The notes under the pieces were generated by a model. That model worked only from the letters and a program-made list of their open reading frames with translations, was not told the origin of the DNA and made no database searches. This document shows, piece by piece, positions 56,036-62,962 of a DNA stretch of 64,000 nt. The DNA is from Anatilimnocola floriformis (GTDB lineage Bacteria > Planctomycetota > Planctomycetia > Pirellulales > Pirellulaceae). Made by a program: the position numbers and the translations under genes. Numbering within the stretch: the first letter of the stretch is position 1; the number at the start of each line of letters is the position of its first letter. The stretch spans positions 1,054,001-1,118,000 of the forward strand of contig NZ_JAMLFW010000001.1 in the NCBI RefSeq assembly GCF_024256385.1, in the 5' to 3' direction.

Positions 56036-56157
56036 AGCGGGGCTCCTAACAAGAGTAGTACGCAACAATGCGCCGCATTGTAACTACTGCTTTGTGCGAG
56101 CTGCCACTAGTCAATATGAGGGAAAAAAGACCAAGGATAAATTCGTAGCTATTGCTA

Positions 56158-56661
56158 CTAAATCATATTCATCCGGCTGCGACTCCGCCGTTTCGCCTGG
56201 GCGCATTCCTGGCACACGCCGGTGATGATAAAGCGGTGGCTGGCGACGCGGAACTGATGTTGTTTGCCGAGCTCGTCACGTAGCTGGATCAGTTCGGGGC
56301 AGGTGAATTCCAACAGCTTGTTGCATTCGGTGCAGTGGAAGTGGTCGTGCTGCGGATAGCCATAGTCGTGCTCATACACGGCCCGGCCGTTGAGCGTGAA
56401 CCGCCGCAGCAGCCCCGCATCGACGAATTCGTTCAGTGTGCGATAGACGGTCGGCCGGCTTACGTGGTTCGCGTCGCCCGATGCCGGCAGTTGTTCCATG
56501 AGCTGATCGGCGTCGAAGTGCTCATGCCGGCTGAAAACGTGGTCGACCAGGCTCAGCCGTTGCTGGGTTACACGCATCCCCTTGCTCTGCAGGAATTCGA
56601 CAAAACGGTCGCGCGGCGAAAGGGCGACGGGAACGCGTTCTAATGGGTCGTGGTCGGGCAT
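56158..56661 (-). CDS. fur: Fur-family metal-dependent transcriptional regulator
   Basis: A 167-residue Fur-family repressor. The winged helix includes FLQSKGMRVTQQRLSLVDHV and RPTVYRTLNEFVDAGLLRRF; the metal sites include the histidine cluster YPQHDHFHCTECNKLLEF and the Cys pairs CTEC and CQEC (structural zinc). Which metal or signal it senses (iron, zinc or peroxide) cannot be read with certainty. A 7-1-7 palindrome of the type used by this family lies 70-90 bp upstream and may be its own operator. Confidence 0.92.
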   Translation of the reverse strand: MPDHDPLERVPVALSPRDRFVEFLQSKGMRVTQQRLSLVDHVFSRHEHFDADQLMEQLPASGDANHVSRPTVYRTLNEFVDAGLLRRFTLNGRAVYEHDYGYPQHDHFHCTECNKLLEFTCPELIQLRDELGKQHQFRVASHRFIITGVCQECAQAKRRSRSRMNMI

Positions 56662-56706
56662 GACTTGGGCTGGCTGCGGCTGGCAAAGATGAGGGAAGAA
56701 TTTATC

Positions 56707-56772
56707 TATTGAGACTCGCGAAAGAGGCGTTCCTGCGAAATTCGCAGATCGAGGCCGCCCGTAGTCTCAATA
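56707..56772 (-). promoter_or_regulatory. Candidate Fur-family operator upstream of fur
   Basis: CTGCGAA-A-TTCGCAG (56733-56747) is a perfect 7-1-7 inverted repeat, the operator geometry of Fur, Zur and PerR. It is enclosed in a wider perfect 10-bp inverted repeat, TATTGAGACT (56707-56716) and AGTCTCAATA (56763-56772). Both lie upstream of the fur start at 56661, so autoregulation is likely. The sequence of the heptamer does not match the classical Fur, Zur or PerR boxes. Confidence 0.5.
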
Positions 56773-56816
56773 AGTAATCTTAGGCCGAACCTGTCCGCAG
56801 GGGAAGCCGTGTCCCC

Positions 56817-56895
56817 CAAGCCTGACGCGCCAGCGAAGGAACGCAGTCGGCCACCAAGTTGCAGGCTGCGTTCCTTCGCTGGCGCGTCAGGCTTG
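56817..56895. repeat. Perfect 30-bp inverted repeat
   Basis: The arms at 56817-56846 and 56866-56895 are exact reverse complements over 30 bases (beginning CAAGCCTGACGCGCCAGCG) and are separated by 19 bp. The element lies 14 bp after the stop codon of the DUF4261 gene, and the repeat could end its transcripts. No transposase or target duplication was seen. It is the longest perfect palindrome I noticed in the window. Confidence 0.9.
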
Positions 56896-56909
56896 TGATC
56901 GCGTGTGAC

Positions 56910-57695
56910 TCACCAACCAAACCAACCCTTTTTCTTGGGCGGCGCATCGTATTCGAGCCGCATGACCTGTCCCTCGTGGCCGAAGGCGGATTTGGCATAG
57001 ACGACGCGGATTCGTTCGTTCGCATCCTCGCCGATGGTGTCGCCGTTGCGGATGACCGGGCCGTTTTCGACGACGTAATTGGCCAGGCCGAAGAGTCGTT
57101 CTTTCAATTCACCGGGCGATTCCGATGAGCTTTCGGTTTCGAACTCCATGTGACCGAGCGCCGTCAGTCCTGTAGTGAAGCCGCTGGACTTGCCGTTACC
57201 AGAAGGGCCGACGCGGAAGTCGACCCAGAGGTACAGGGGCGGAGCATCGGGCAGGAACTTGACCGCGAAATCGCGGAAGATGTCACCGCGAATCAATTGA
57301 GTGGCGTTCGACCAGAATACGCCCGGCGCCTGTGGGCAACTGCCGACGATCGCGGCACACACTTGGGTCAACAGGCCGGCCTGGGCCACTGGTCCTTCTT
57401 TGCTGAGCAAGGTGATGATCAGATGGCCGACATGACTTCGCAGCACCGGTTCGGCGTCTGGCCAAAGGAAGGCAGTTTGGCACGGTCCGTCCAGATCGGT
57501 CCACGGAATCGGCGCCCGCATGAACGCAATGATCACGTCGCTGGAGCCGATGCGAAAAGAGATTTGATCAGTTTCGCCTTTGACCGGTTCGGGCTTCGGC
57601 AACTGCGGCCAATTGGCGACGAGATCGGCGCGAATGGCAGAGGACGAAAGCTGCGCCTTGGGCAACAGCGGAATGAATGCCAGTGAAAGTGACAT
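56910..57695 (-). CDS. DUF4261-like protein
   Basis: A 261-residue soluble protein. The ATG at 57695 (MSLSLAFIPLLPKAQLSSSA) is chosen because GGAGGAG lies 6-12 bases before it, inside the longer ORF. Blocks such as VIIAFMRAPIPWTDLDGPCQ, HVGHLIITLLSKEGPVAQAG, PGVFWSNATQLIRGDIFRDF and TTGLTALGHMEFETESSSES fit DUF4261-domain proteins, a family of unknown function sometimes linked to polymorphic toxin immunity. The very C-terminus is PPKKKGWFGW. No toxin gene is beside it. Confidence 0.7.
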   Translation of the reverse strand: MSLSLAFIPLLPKAQLSSSAIRADLVANWPQLPKPEPVKGETDQISFRIGSSDVIIAFMRAPIPWTDLDGPCQTAFLWPDAEPVLRSHVGHLIITLLSKEGPVAQAGLLTQVCAAIVGSCPQAPGVFWSNATQLIRGDIFRDFAVKFLPDAPPLYLWVDFRVGPSGNGKSSGFTTGLTALGHMEFETESSSESPGELKERLFGLANYVVENGPVIRNGDTIGEDANERIRVVYAKSAFGHEGQVMRLEYDAPPKKKGWFGW

Positions 57696-57910
57696 CAGTT
57701 GCTCCTCCATCGTCGGTCGCAGCGCGGCAGAAAATCTAGCTGCGAACGCGATGATCTGTGGAGGATTGTAATCGCTGGTTCAGACGAATACTTAGTAGGA
57801 GGACAGTTCGATCGCTGGCTAAAGCCGAGAACTGTTGAGAACCTGAGTCCACCAACTGAAGCTGGTTGCTGATGCAGAAAATTCGCGATCGACTCAGCGA
57901 ATAATCCACA

Positions 57911-57961
57911 GCGCCGAAATTCTCGGCGCGAGGAAGATGCGTCCTTTCGCGGAGCGAAAGG
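57911..57961. repeat. Two adjacent hairpins, one a dispersed palindrome
   Basis: GCGCCGA-N5-TCGGCGC (57911-57929) and CCTTTCGC-GGA-GCGAAAGG (57943-57961). The second recurs, on the other strand, at 6392-6409. They lie just after the flgM stop codon (57971 on the minus strand) and may act as its transcription end. The rest of the 57696-57970 gap shows nothing else I can support. Confidence 0.6.
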
Positions 57962-57970
57962 CGACCGTCA

Positions 57971-58255
57971 CTAGCCAATTTCATCGAGCAGGCGGCTCAA
58001 CGCCATGTCGAGCTTTTCGTCGGTGTCGTACGTGCCGTTCTTAATCTGGGCACGAATGTCGGCTACGCGATCCTGGCGGACGTCGGGCAGGTTATGCACC
58101 TGGCTGAGCATTTCGGCTTCGGGCGAAATGTCCAATTGATCGACTCCCGACGCACCACGAGACTGCGAGCCCTGGGCCTGTTGCACGCCGCCGAACTTGT
58201 GCGGGGCGCTGATGGGCTGGGCGGAATGAACGTTCGAGCTACCGTAAATATACAT
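57971..58255 (-). CDS. flgM: FlgM-like anti-sigma-28 factor
   Basis: A 94-residue protein from the ATG at 58255, which has AGGGAGAA upstream. The N-terminal half (MYIYGSSNVHSAQPISAPHK) is disordered. The C-terminal half (VDQLDISPEAEMLSQVHNLP, then VRQDRVADIRAQIKNGTYDT and DEKLDMALSRLLDEI) carries the FlgM pattern VRxDKVxxIRxxIxxGxY. FlgM binds FliA and holds back late flagellar genes until export. No other flagellar gene is in the window. The longer ORF to 58429 adds unrelated residues. Confidence 0.85.
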   Translation of the reverse strand: MYIYGSSNVHSAQPISAPHKFGGVQQAQGSQSRGASGVDQLDISPEAEMLSQVHNLPDVRQDRVADIRAQIKNGTYDTDEKLDMALSRLLDEIG

Positions 58256-58579
58256 TGTGTTTTCTCCCTCAAGCGGCCGGCTGGATCCCGAGCGGGGTTG
58301 ACGAGGTTTTCCGGCCACAAAATGTTCCTGCGCTGGTTTTAAACGGAAGGGGAAAACGGGCTGCTCCTCATTGAGCAGGCGGCCGATCAGCGCGGGCTGA
58401 ACAGGCGGCAGAAATCCCCAACACGTCACTTCAATCAGCAGGCGTCGCGCTTTCCGTGTCGGGGAGACGAATCCGTGTCAGGCGAGAAGACTTGGCGAAC
58501 GCTAGCACGTTTTTGACACCCCAACTTTATCGGCGAAGGTACGACAGCCCTTCGATCTTTGTTTCGCAAACCTCCTGTA

Positions 58580-58768
58580 GCGAATGCAAGCTTCCTGAAC
58601 GGCTGGGCGACCTGTGTAGGTCGGCCTGATTGCGGGACGGTTCGTGAAAGAACTCGCCGGCAAGTGCCGTTTCATCAGTTACTACGGCGGTGGGACCTGA
58701 CGGGTTCGGTGGAGAATAACGAAATCTCCGCCGGGTGCGCGTACGGTTCCACAGCCGGTGGGAAGTTT
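58580..58768 (+). ncRNA. Candidate structured RNA, unassigned
   Basis: A dense series of hairpins in a 657-bp gap: GACCT-GTGT-AGGTC (58609-58622) extended by GGCT/GGCC, GTTC-GTGAAA-GAAC (58640-58653), GCCG/CGGC (58666-58669 with 58685-58688), a 9-bp stem CGGTGGAGA/TCTCCGCCG (about 58707-58732) and TTCC-ACAGCCGGT-GGGAA (about 58747-58765). GTACGGTTC (58741-58749) recalls domain V of group II introns, but its 5' partner strand is missing, and no reverse transcriptase or IscB-like nuclease is nearby. A transposon-associated or HEARO-like RNA is possible. Not a confident family call. Confidence 0.45.
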
Positions 58769-58912
58769 AGCCAGATGCGAAAAACTCAACAAGATCGATC
58801 AAACTGGCGACCTGGCGAAATTGGGCGGATATACTGCGGCGCGGAACCGAACCGCCAGCATCGTGTTTAGAGCGAGTGGATGAAACGGGCAACTTTCAGC
58901 GGAGACAGGCAG

Positions 58913-59857
58913 ATGCGCAAGTACTTGTGGAGTCTTTTGGTCGCGGGTGTGGCTGGCGGAATCTCGCCGGCCTGGGGACAAGAGGGCGAGCTGTTCGACC
59001 GGCTCGATGCCAACAAGGACGGCGTGGTGACGGCCGACGAAGTGCCCGATGACAAGCAATCGCTCTTCGAACGCTTAGTTCGGACCGGCGATGCGAACGG
59101 TGACAAGAAGCTCAGCAAAGAAGAGTTCATCGCCGGTTTGAAGAAGACCAGCACTGCGGCCGAAGGAGCGCCTGCTGCCCGGCCTGATGGTCCACCCGCT
59201 GGCGGTCTGGGAAATATCTCGGCCAAGGACATCTTCAATCGGCTCGATAAGGATGGCAACGGAAAGATCGAGAAAGACGAAATTCCCGAGCGGATGAAAG
59301 AGAACATGGGCCGCGTCGATAGCAATAGCGACGGCGCCGTGGACCTCGCTGAGTTTGAAAAGGTCGCGCAGTTCTTCGCCGGCATGGCCGGTCGTCGTCC
59401 CGATGCTGCACCCGCGGGCGCACCCGAAGGCCGCCCCGCTGGTGGCCCGCCGCCGATGGGGCCGATTCTGCGTGCTCTCGACACCGACGGCGATGGCGAA
59501 CTCTCGGCGAGTGAAATCGCCGATGCTGCGAAGTCCCTCGCCAAGCTCGACCGCAATGGCGATGGCAAATTGACTCGCGACGAGATCGGTCCGCCGCCGA
59601 GCGCAGCAGGCCGTCCTGATCGCCCTGCGGATCGACCCGCGAGTGAGCGCCCGGCCGTCTTGGGCGGAGAGTTCATGAAGCGGATCATCGCCGCGGATAC
59701 GAACGGCGACAAGAAGCTGAGCAAGGAAGAAGCTCCCGATCGGCTCAAGGAAAACTTCGAGCGCCTCGACACGAACAAAGACGGTCAGCTTGATGAAGCC
59801 GAACTCCGCGCCGCGTTTCAATCTCTCCGCGAAGGAGTCGAGCGGAAGAAGGAATAA
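58913..59857 (+). CDS. Exported EF-hand repeat protein
   Basis: A 314-residue secreted protein. The ATG at 58913 has GGAGACAGG upstream and gives a signal peptide (MRKYLWSLLVAGVAGGISPA). Eight calcium-binding-type loops are seen: DANKDGVVTADE, DANGDKKLSKEE, DKDGNGKIEKDE, DSNSDGAVDLAE, DTDGDGELSASE, DRNGDGKLTRDE, DTNGDKKLSKEE and DTNKDGQLDEAE. They are separated by Pro/Ala/Gly-rich linkers. Probably a periplasmic or surface calcium-binding protein. Repeated loops make the long antisense ORFs shadows. Confidence 0.88.
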   Translation: MRKYLWSLLVAGVAGGISPAWGQEGELFDRLDANKDGVVTADEVPDDKQSLFERLVRTGDANGDKKLSKEEFIAGLKKTSTAAEGAPAARPDGPPAGGLGNISAKDIFNRLDKDGNGKIEKDEIPERMKENMGRVDSNSDGAVDLAEFEKVAQFFAGMAGRRPDAAPAGAPEGRPAGGPPPMGPILRALDTDGDGELSASEIADAAKSLAKLDRNGDGKLTRDEIGPPPSAAGRPDRPADRPASERPAVLGGEFMKRIIAADTNGDKKLSKEEAPDRLKENFERLDTNKDGQLDEAELRAAFQSLREGVERKKE

Positions 59858-59868
59858 GACTTTTCCCA

Positions 59869-59909
59869 GTAGGCCGGAACAGCGCTGAATACAGCTAGTT
59901 CCGGCCTAC
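59869..59909. repeat. Hairpin GTAGGCCGGAAC / GTTCCGGCCTAC
   Basis: A perfect 12-bp stem with inner AGC/GCT pairs, between the convergent EF-hand and rhomboid genes. It has the same arms as the element at 26567-26608. It probably stops transcription from both sides, although no clear T-run is present, and belongs to a dispersed repeat family. Confidence 0.65.
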
Positions 59910-59913
59910 GTGG

Positions 59914-60810
59914 CTACTTTCGCCTATCTCGCATCAGCCGGCTGTATTGTTCCAGCGTCTTGCGTTCTTTGGCGGTGAGGCTGGCATCTCCGTGCGTAGA
60001 GATTTTCGCCAAGATGCGATCTCCTTCCGCTTCAAGTTGATCGTCTTCGTCCTGATACACCTGCTCGGAATGCACTCGTAAATTCGGGCGCGACCTGAAC
60101 AGGTTTTTTAGGCTCCGCAGCCAACCGCCGGAAAAGCTCAGCCAAGTCATGCGGCCGAAATCGATCTTCAGCGCCCAGACTGCCAGCGCAAATGCTGCTC
60201 CGACCAAGTGCACGTCGAAGGCCGTTCGCGGCACGCCTGGCTCGGCAGGTCCAAAGTCCATGCCGGCAACGTTGCTCGCGATGATGATTAATCCTGCTAC
60301 CCAGGCGGGCATGGGAAAGATCAGCAAGAACACGCGGGCCTGCGGATAGAGCAGGCAGAACATGATGATGCACGCAGTCACGCCGCCCGACGCGCCGATC
60401 AGCGCTCCGTTAGTCGCACCCATGGCGAAATTGCGAATCCACCAAACCAGCCCGCAAATCACAATCGAAACCAGATAAAATCGGAGCAACCCAAGGCCGC
60501 CCCAGCGCTGTTCCAGATTCTGGCCAAAGAACCAGAGGCCAACCATGTTGAACAGGATGTGGTTGATTTTCAGCGGATCGTGAGTGAAGCCGTAGGTCAA
60601 CAGCTGATAGATCTGCCATGGCGATTTCCACCAATCGACATGCAGCATTAGATGGCCGGTGACCGTGTGCTTGTCGCCACCGAAGAACATGTCGACGAGA
60701 TAGACAATCACCGTCACGATGATGATCTTCGTCGTCATCGACAGCGACCGGAGCCCCAGCGGGTCATCCGTTCCCTCTTCCCGATAGTAATCGCGTTCCT
60801 GGTATCCCAT
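59914..60810 (-). CDS. Rhomboid-family intramembrane serine protease
   Basis: A 298-residue membrane protein with about six segments. The catalytic Ser141 is in the GASGG motif (ALIGASGGVTACIIMFCLL) and the catalytic His201 in DVHLVGAAFALAVW; the His84/Asn88 pair of the second segment is in NHILFNMVGLWFFGQ. Both ends are charged, and the long C-terminal cytoplasmic tail (VYQDEDDQLEAEGDRILAKI, KERKTLEQYSRLMRDRRK) is usual for planctomycete rhomboids. It cleaves transmembrane substrates that cannot be named from sequence. Confidence 0.92.
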   Translation of the reverse strand: MGYQERDYYREEGTDDPLGLRSLSMTTKIIIVTVIVYLVDMFFGGDKHTVTGHLMLHVDWWKSPWQIYQLLTYGFTHDPLKINHILFNMVGLWFFGQNLEQRWGGLGLLRFYLVSIVICGLVWWIRNFAMGATNGALIGASGGVTACIIMFCLLYPQARVFLLIFPMPAWVAGLIIIASNVAGMDFGPAEPGVPRTAFDVHLVGAAFALAVWALKIDFGRMTWLSFSGGWLRSLKNLFRSRPNLRVHSEQVYQDEDDQLEAEGDRILAKISTHGDASLTAKERKTLEQYSRLMRDRRK

Positions 60811-61000
60811 GGGCGTATTTTAGCAGGCTGCCGACATCAGCGTAGCCCAGCGTTGATCATCCGGGCTCATCACCGTCACAACCGGCCCGTTCAGCAGCAT
60901 CGGTGCTTGCTGTCTTCTCGGCAGATTGACCCTTCGTATTGGCGGGAGTGACCTAGACTTGGGCAACGCATGCATTGTTCCCCGAGTTGAAAGTTCTCCC

Positions 61001-62326
61001 ATGACGGCTGTCGCTACTCCTCCTCCCCAGGGCAATTTGCTGGCTTCGATTCTTTCAGAAGACAGCTTTCGCCCCGCCGAGCCTCGCAAGATCGAGGAGA
61101 CCGGGCTGACGGCCGCGCTGGTGGAAACCCTGATTCTCAAGTACCTGACGTTGCTCGGCTCGGCCAGCGGCCGGCAGATTGCCGATCAGGTATGCATCAA
61201 TTATCTGATCCTCGAACCGATCTTCAATTCGCTGCGGCAACGTCAGCTGGTGATTCACGGCGGTGCGGCTCAGTTGAATGACTACGTCTACACACTGACC
61301 GATCAAGGTCGCGCGCGAGCCAAGGCAGCCATGGAGCAGAACGCCTACATCGGCGCTGCGCCAGTGCCGCTCGAGGACTACATCGTTTCGGTGGAAGCTC
61401 AGACCATTCGCGCCGAAGCACCGCAAAAGCGGCAACTGCAAAAAGCCTTCTCCGATATCACCGTCGAACAGCAGATGCTCGACATGCTCGGCCCTGCAGT
61501 GAATAGCGGCGCCGGCTTGTTCCTTTACGGCGCACCCGGCAACGGCAAAACGACGCTCGCCAAGCGGATCACGGCTTGCTACGGACAGACGATTTGGATT
61601 CCCAAAGCGATCACCGAGGATGGTCAGTACATCAAGCTCTACGATGCGGCCTTTCATGAGCCGATCGAGCAAGCCGGGAACACGCTCCTCAAGACCGCCG
61701 ACTATGATCGTCGGTGGATCAAGATTCGCCGGCCGACGGTGGTGGTCGGTGGTGAGTTGACGATGGACGCCCTCGAAATCCGCCACGATCCCCGGAGCAA
61801 CGTCAGCGAAGCCTCGCTGCAAATGAAGAGCAACTGTGGCAGCCTGCTGATCGACGACTTCGGCCGGCAGCGCATGGCGCCGATCGAATTGCTCAATCGC
61901 TGGATCGTGCCGCTCGAAAATCGCATCGACTTTCTCACGCTCGCGACCGGCAAGAAGATCCAAGTGCCGTTTGAACAGCTGATCATCTTCAGCACCAACC
62001 TGCAGCCGAAGGATCTTGCCGACGAAGCGTTCCTCCGCCGTATTCCGTACAAGATCGAAGTGAAGGACCCGGGCCGCGAAGAGTTCCACCTCCTCTTCAA
62101 GATCGGCTGCAAGGGTGCCAGCTGCGAATTCAAGCCGGAAGTAGTCGATCACCTGATCGAAAAGCACTACAAGCCAGCCCGTCGCCCGCTGCGTCGCTGC
62201 CAGCCGCGCGACTTGCTCAACCAGGTCCGCAACTACTGCGTCTACAACGGCATTCCGGTGGAAATGAGGCCGGAGTATTTCGATCGCGTCGTGCCGAGCT
62301 ACTTCACGGTGGTTTCGGGCGGTTAG
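61001..62326 (+). CDS. AAA-type ATPase with N-terminal winged-helix-like domain
   Basis: A 441-residue cytoplasmic protein. The start MTAVATPPPQGNLLASILSE is chosen over 60926 because the added 25 residues are not conserved-looking. Residues 30-105 form a winged-helix-like domain (TLLGSASGRQIADQVCINYL, LVIHGGAAQLNDYVYTLTDQ). Walker A is GAPGNGKTTLAKRI (177-184), Walker B SLLIDDFGRQRMAPIELLNR, followed by a sensor-like IIFSTNLQPKDLADEAFLRR. It is the kind of ATPase often linked to planctomycete secretion/pilus systems (recollection, not shown here). Function unknown. Confidence 0.8.
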   Translation: MTAVATPPPQGNLLASILSEDSFRPAEPRKIEETGLTAALVETLILKYLTLLGSASGRQIADQVCINYLILEPIFNSLRQRQLVIHGGAAQLNDYVYTLTDQGRARAKAAMEQNAYIGAAPVPLEDYIVSVEAQTIRAEAPQKRQLQKAFSDITVEQQMLDMLGPAVNSGAGLFLYGAPGNGKTTLAKRITACYGQTIWIPKAITEDGQYIKLYDAAFHEPIEQAGNTLLKTADYDRRWIKIRRPTVVVGGELTMDALEIRHDPRSNVSEASLQMKSNCGSLLIDDFGRQRMAPIELLNRWIVPLENRIDFLTLATGKKIQVPFEQLIIFSTNLQPKDLADEAFLRRIPYKIEVKDPGREEFHLLFKIGCKGASCEFKPEVVDHLIEKHYKPARRPLRRCQPRDLLNQVRNYCVYNGIPVEMRPEYFDRVVPSYFTVVSGG

Positions 62327-62349
62327 AGCGGGGTGATAGAATCGCCGCC

Positions 62350-62841
62350 ATGCTCACTCGCACTCTTATCTGCTCGTTGCTATTCGCTGCCGTCATCTTT
62401 AGCGGCTGCTCTGCGCAAAATCAAAAAATCACGGCGCTGACAGACGCAGATCAAACGCGTTTGAAGGAGCAGCGCGCCGTTGTGGAGCAACACCTCCGCG
62501 ATGAAGAAGCCCAAGAGAAATACAAAACCTCAGCCGGTAAGTTGGAGGCCATTCGCACGATTGTGCAGGACAAAATCTATAAGCCTGATCAGACGTACGA
62601 ACTGCAGTGTTTAGGCATCGTGCTCGGGGATGCGTTCGTGCAGGATTTCGGGTTGGAATGGGTGATGGTCGAGGATGAATACGGCCGCGATCCTGCAGTG
62701 CGAAAGCCCGATACCACATTGGTACTTTATCCCCTGACGATGATTTCAAAGCGAATCGAGCGTGGTGAACAAGTTGACGTGTTCGACCTGCACCGCCGCA
62801 CGGCGGCGCAAGTTGCGAAGTTTAAAGAAAAAGCGAAGTAG
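62350..62841 (+). CDS. Small lipoprotein
   Basis: A 163-residue protein. The N-terminus MLTRTLICSLLFAAVIFSGC is a lipoprotein signal peptide with lipobox FSGC; the mature protein starts at Cys20. The rest is polar and helical (RAVVEQHLRDEEAQEKYKTS, ERGEQVDVFDLHRRTAAQV), with no family recognised. It follows the AAA ATPase by 23 bp on the same strand and may belong to the same operon. Confidence 0.7.
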   Translation: MLTRTLICSLLFAAVIFSGCSAQNQKITALTDADQTRLKEQRAVVEQHLRDEEAQEKYKTSAGKLEAIRTIVQDKIYKPDQTYELQCLGIVLGDAFVQDFGLEWVMVEDEYGRDPAVRKPDTTLVLYPLTMISKRIERGEQVDVFDLHRRTAAQVAKFKEKAK

Positions 62842-62864
62842 CTGAGCCCAGGCAGCTACATTCG

Positions 62865-62951
62865 ACGCTGCGCGGCGCGATACACTAAGTATCGCCGCCA
62901 CACACTTTCTTTAGGGCGCGAGCAAACCACGCGGAGCGTGATGACTGCACT
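62865..62951. repeat. Intergenic repeat related to 6689-6748
   Basis: Holds CGATACACTAAGTATCG (arms CGATAC and GTATCG) and the string CACGCGGAGCGTGATGACTGCAC, which matches CACGCGGCGCGTGAAGACTACAC at 6728-6748 with three differences. It is located between the small lipoprotein and the next gene. A dispersed element is the simplest explanation. Confidence 0.5.
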
Positions 62952-62962
62952 GGAGCTGAACG

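Noticed and set aside
58580-58768. Firm identification as a group II intron or IscB omega RNA
   Set aside because: The 5' strand of domain V is not found, no associated protein is present and I cannot run a covariance search, so the region is kept as an unassigned RNA candidate only.
58559-58870. 103-aa ORF over the hairpin-rich region
   Set aside because: The same bases form a regular series of stems, and the translation is Cys/Arg-rich without a ribosome-binding site; a structured RNA is the better explanation.
61055-62167. 370-aa ORF antisense to the AAA ATPase
   Set aside because: Shadow; Walker motifs are on the plus strand.
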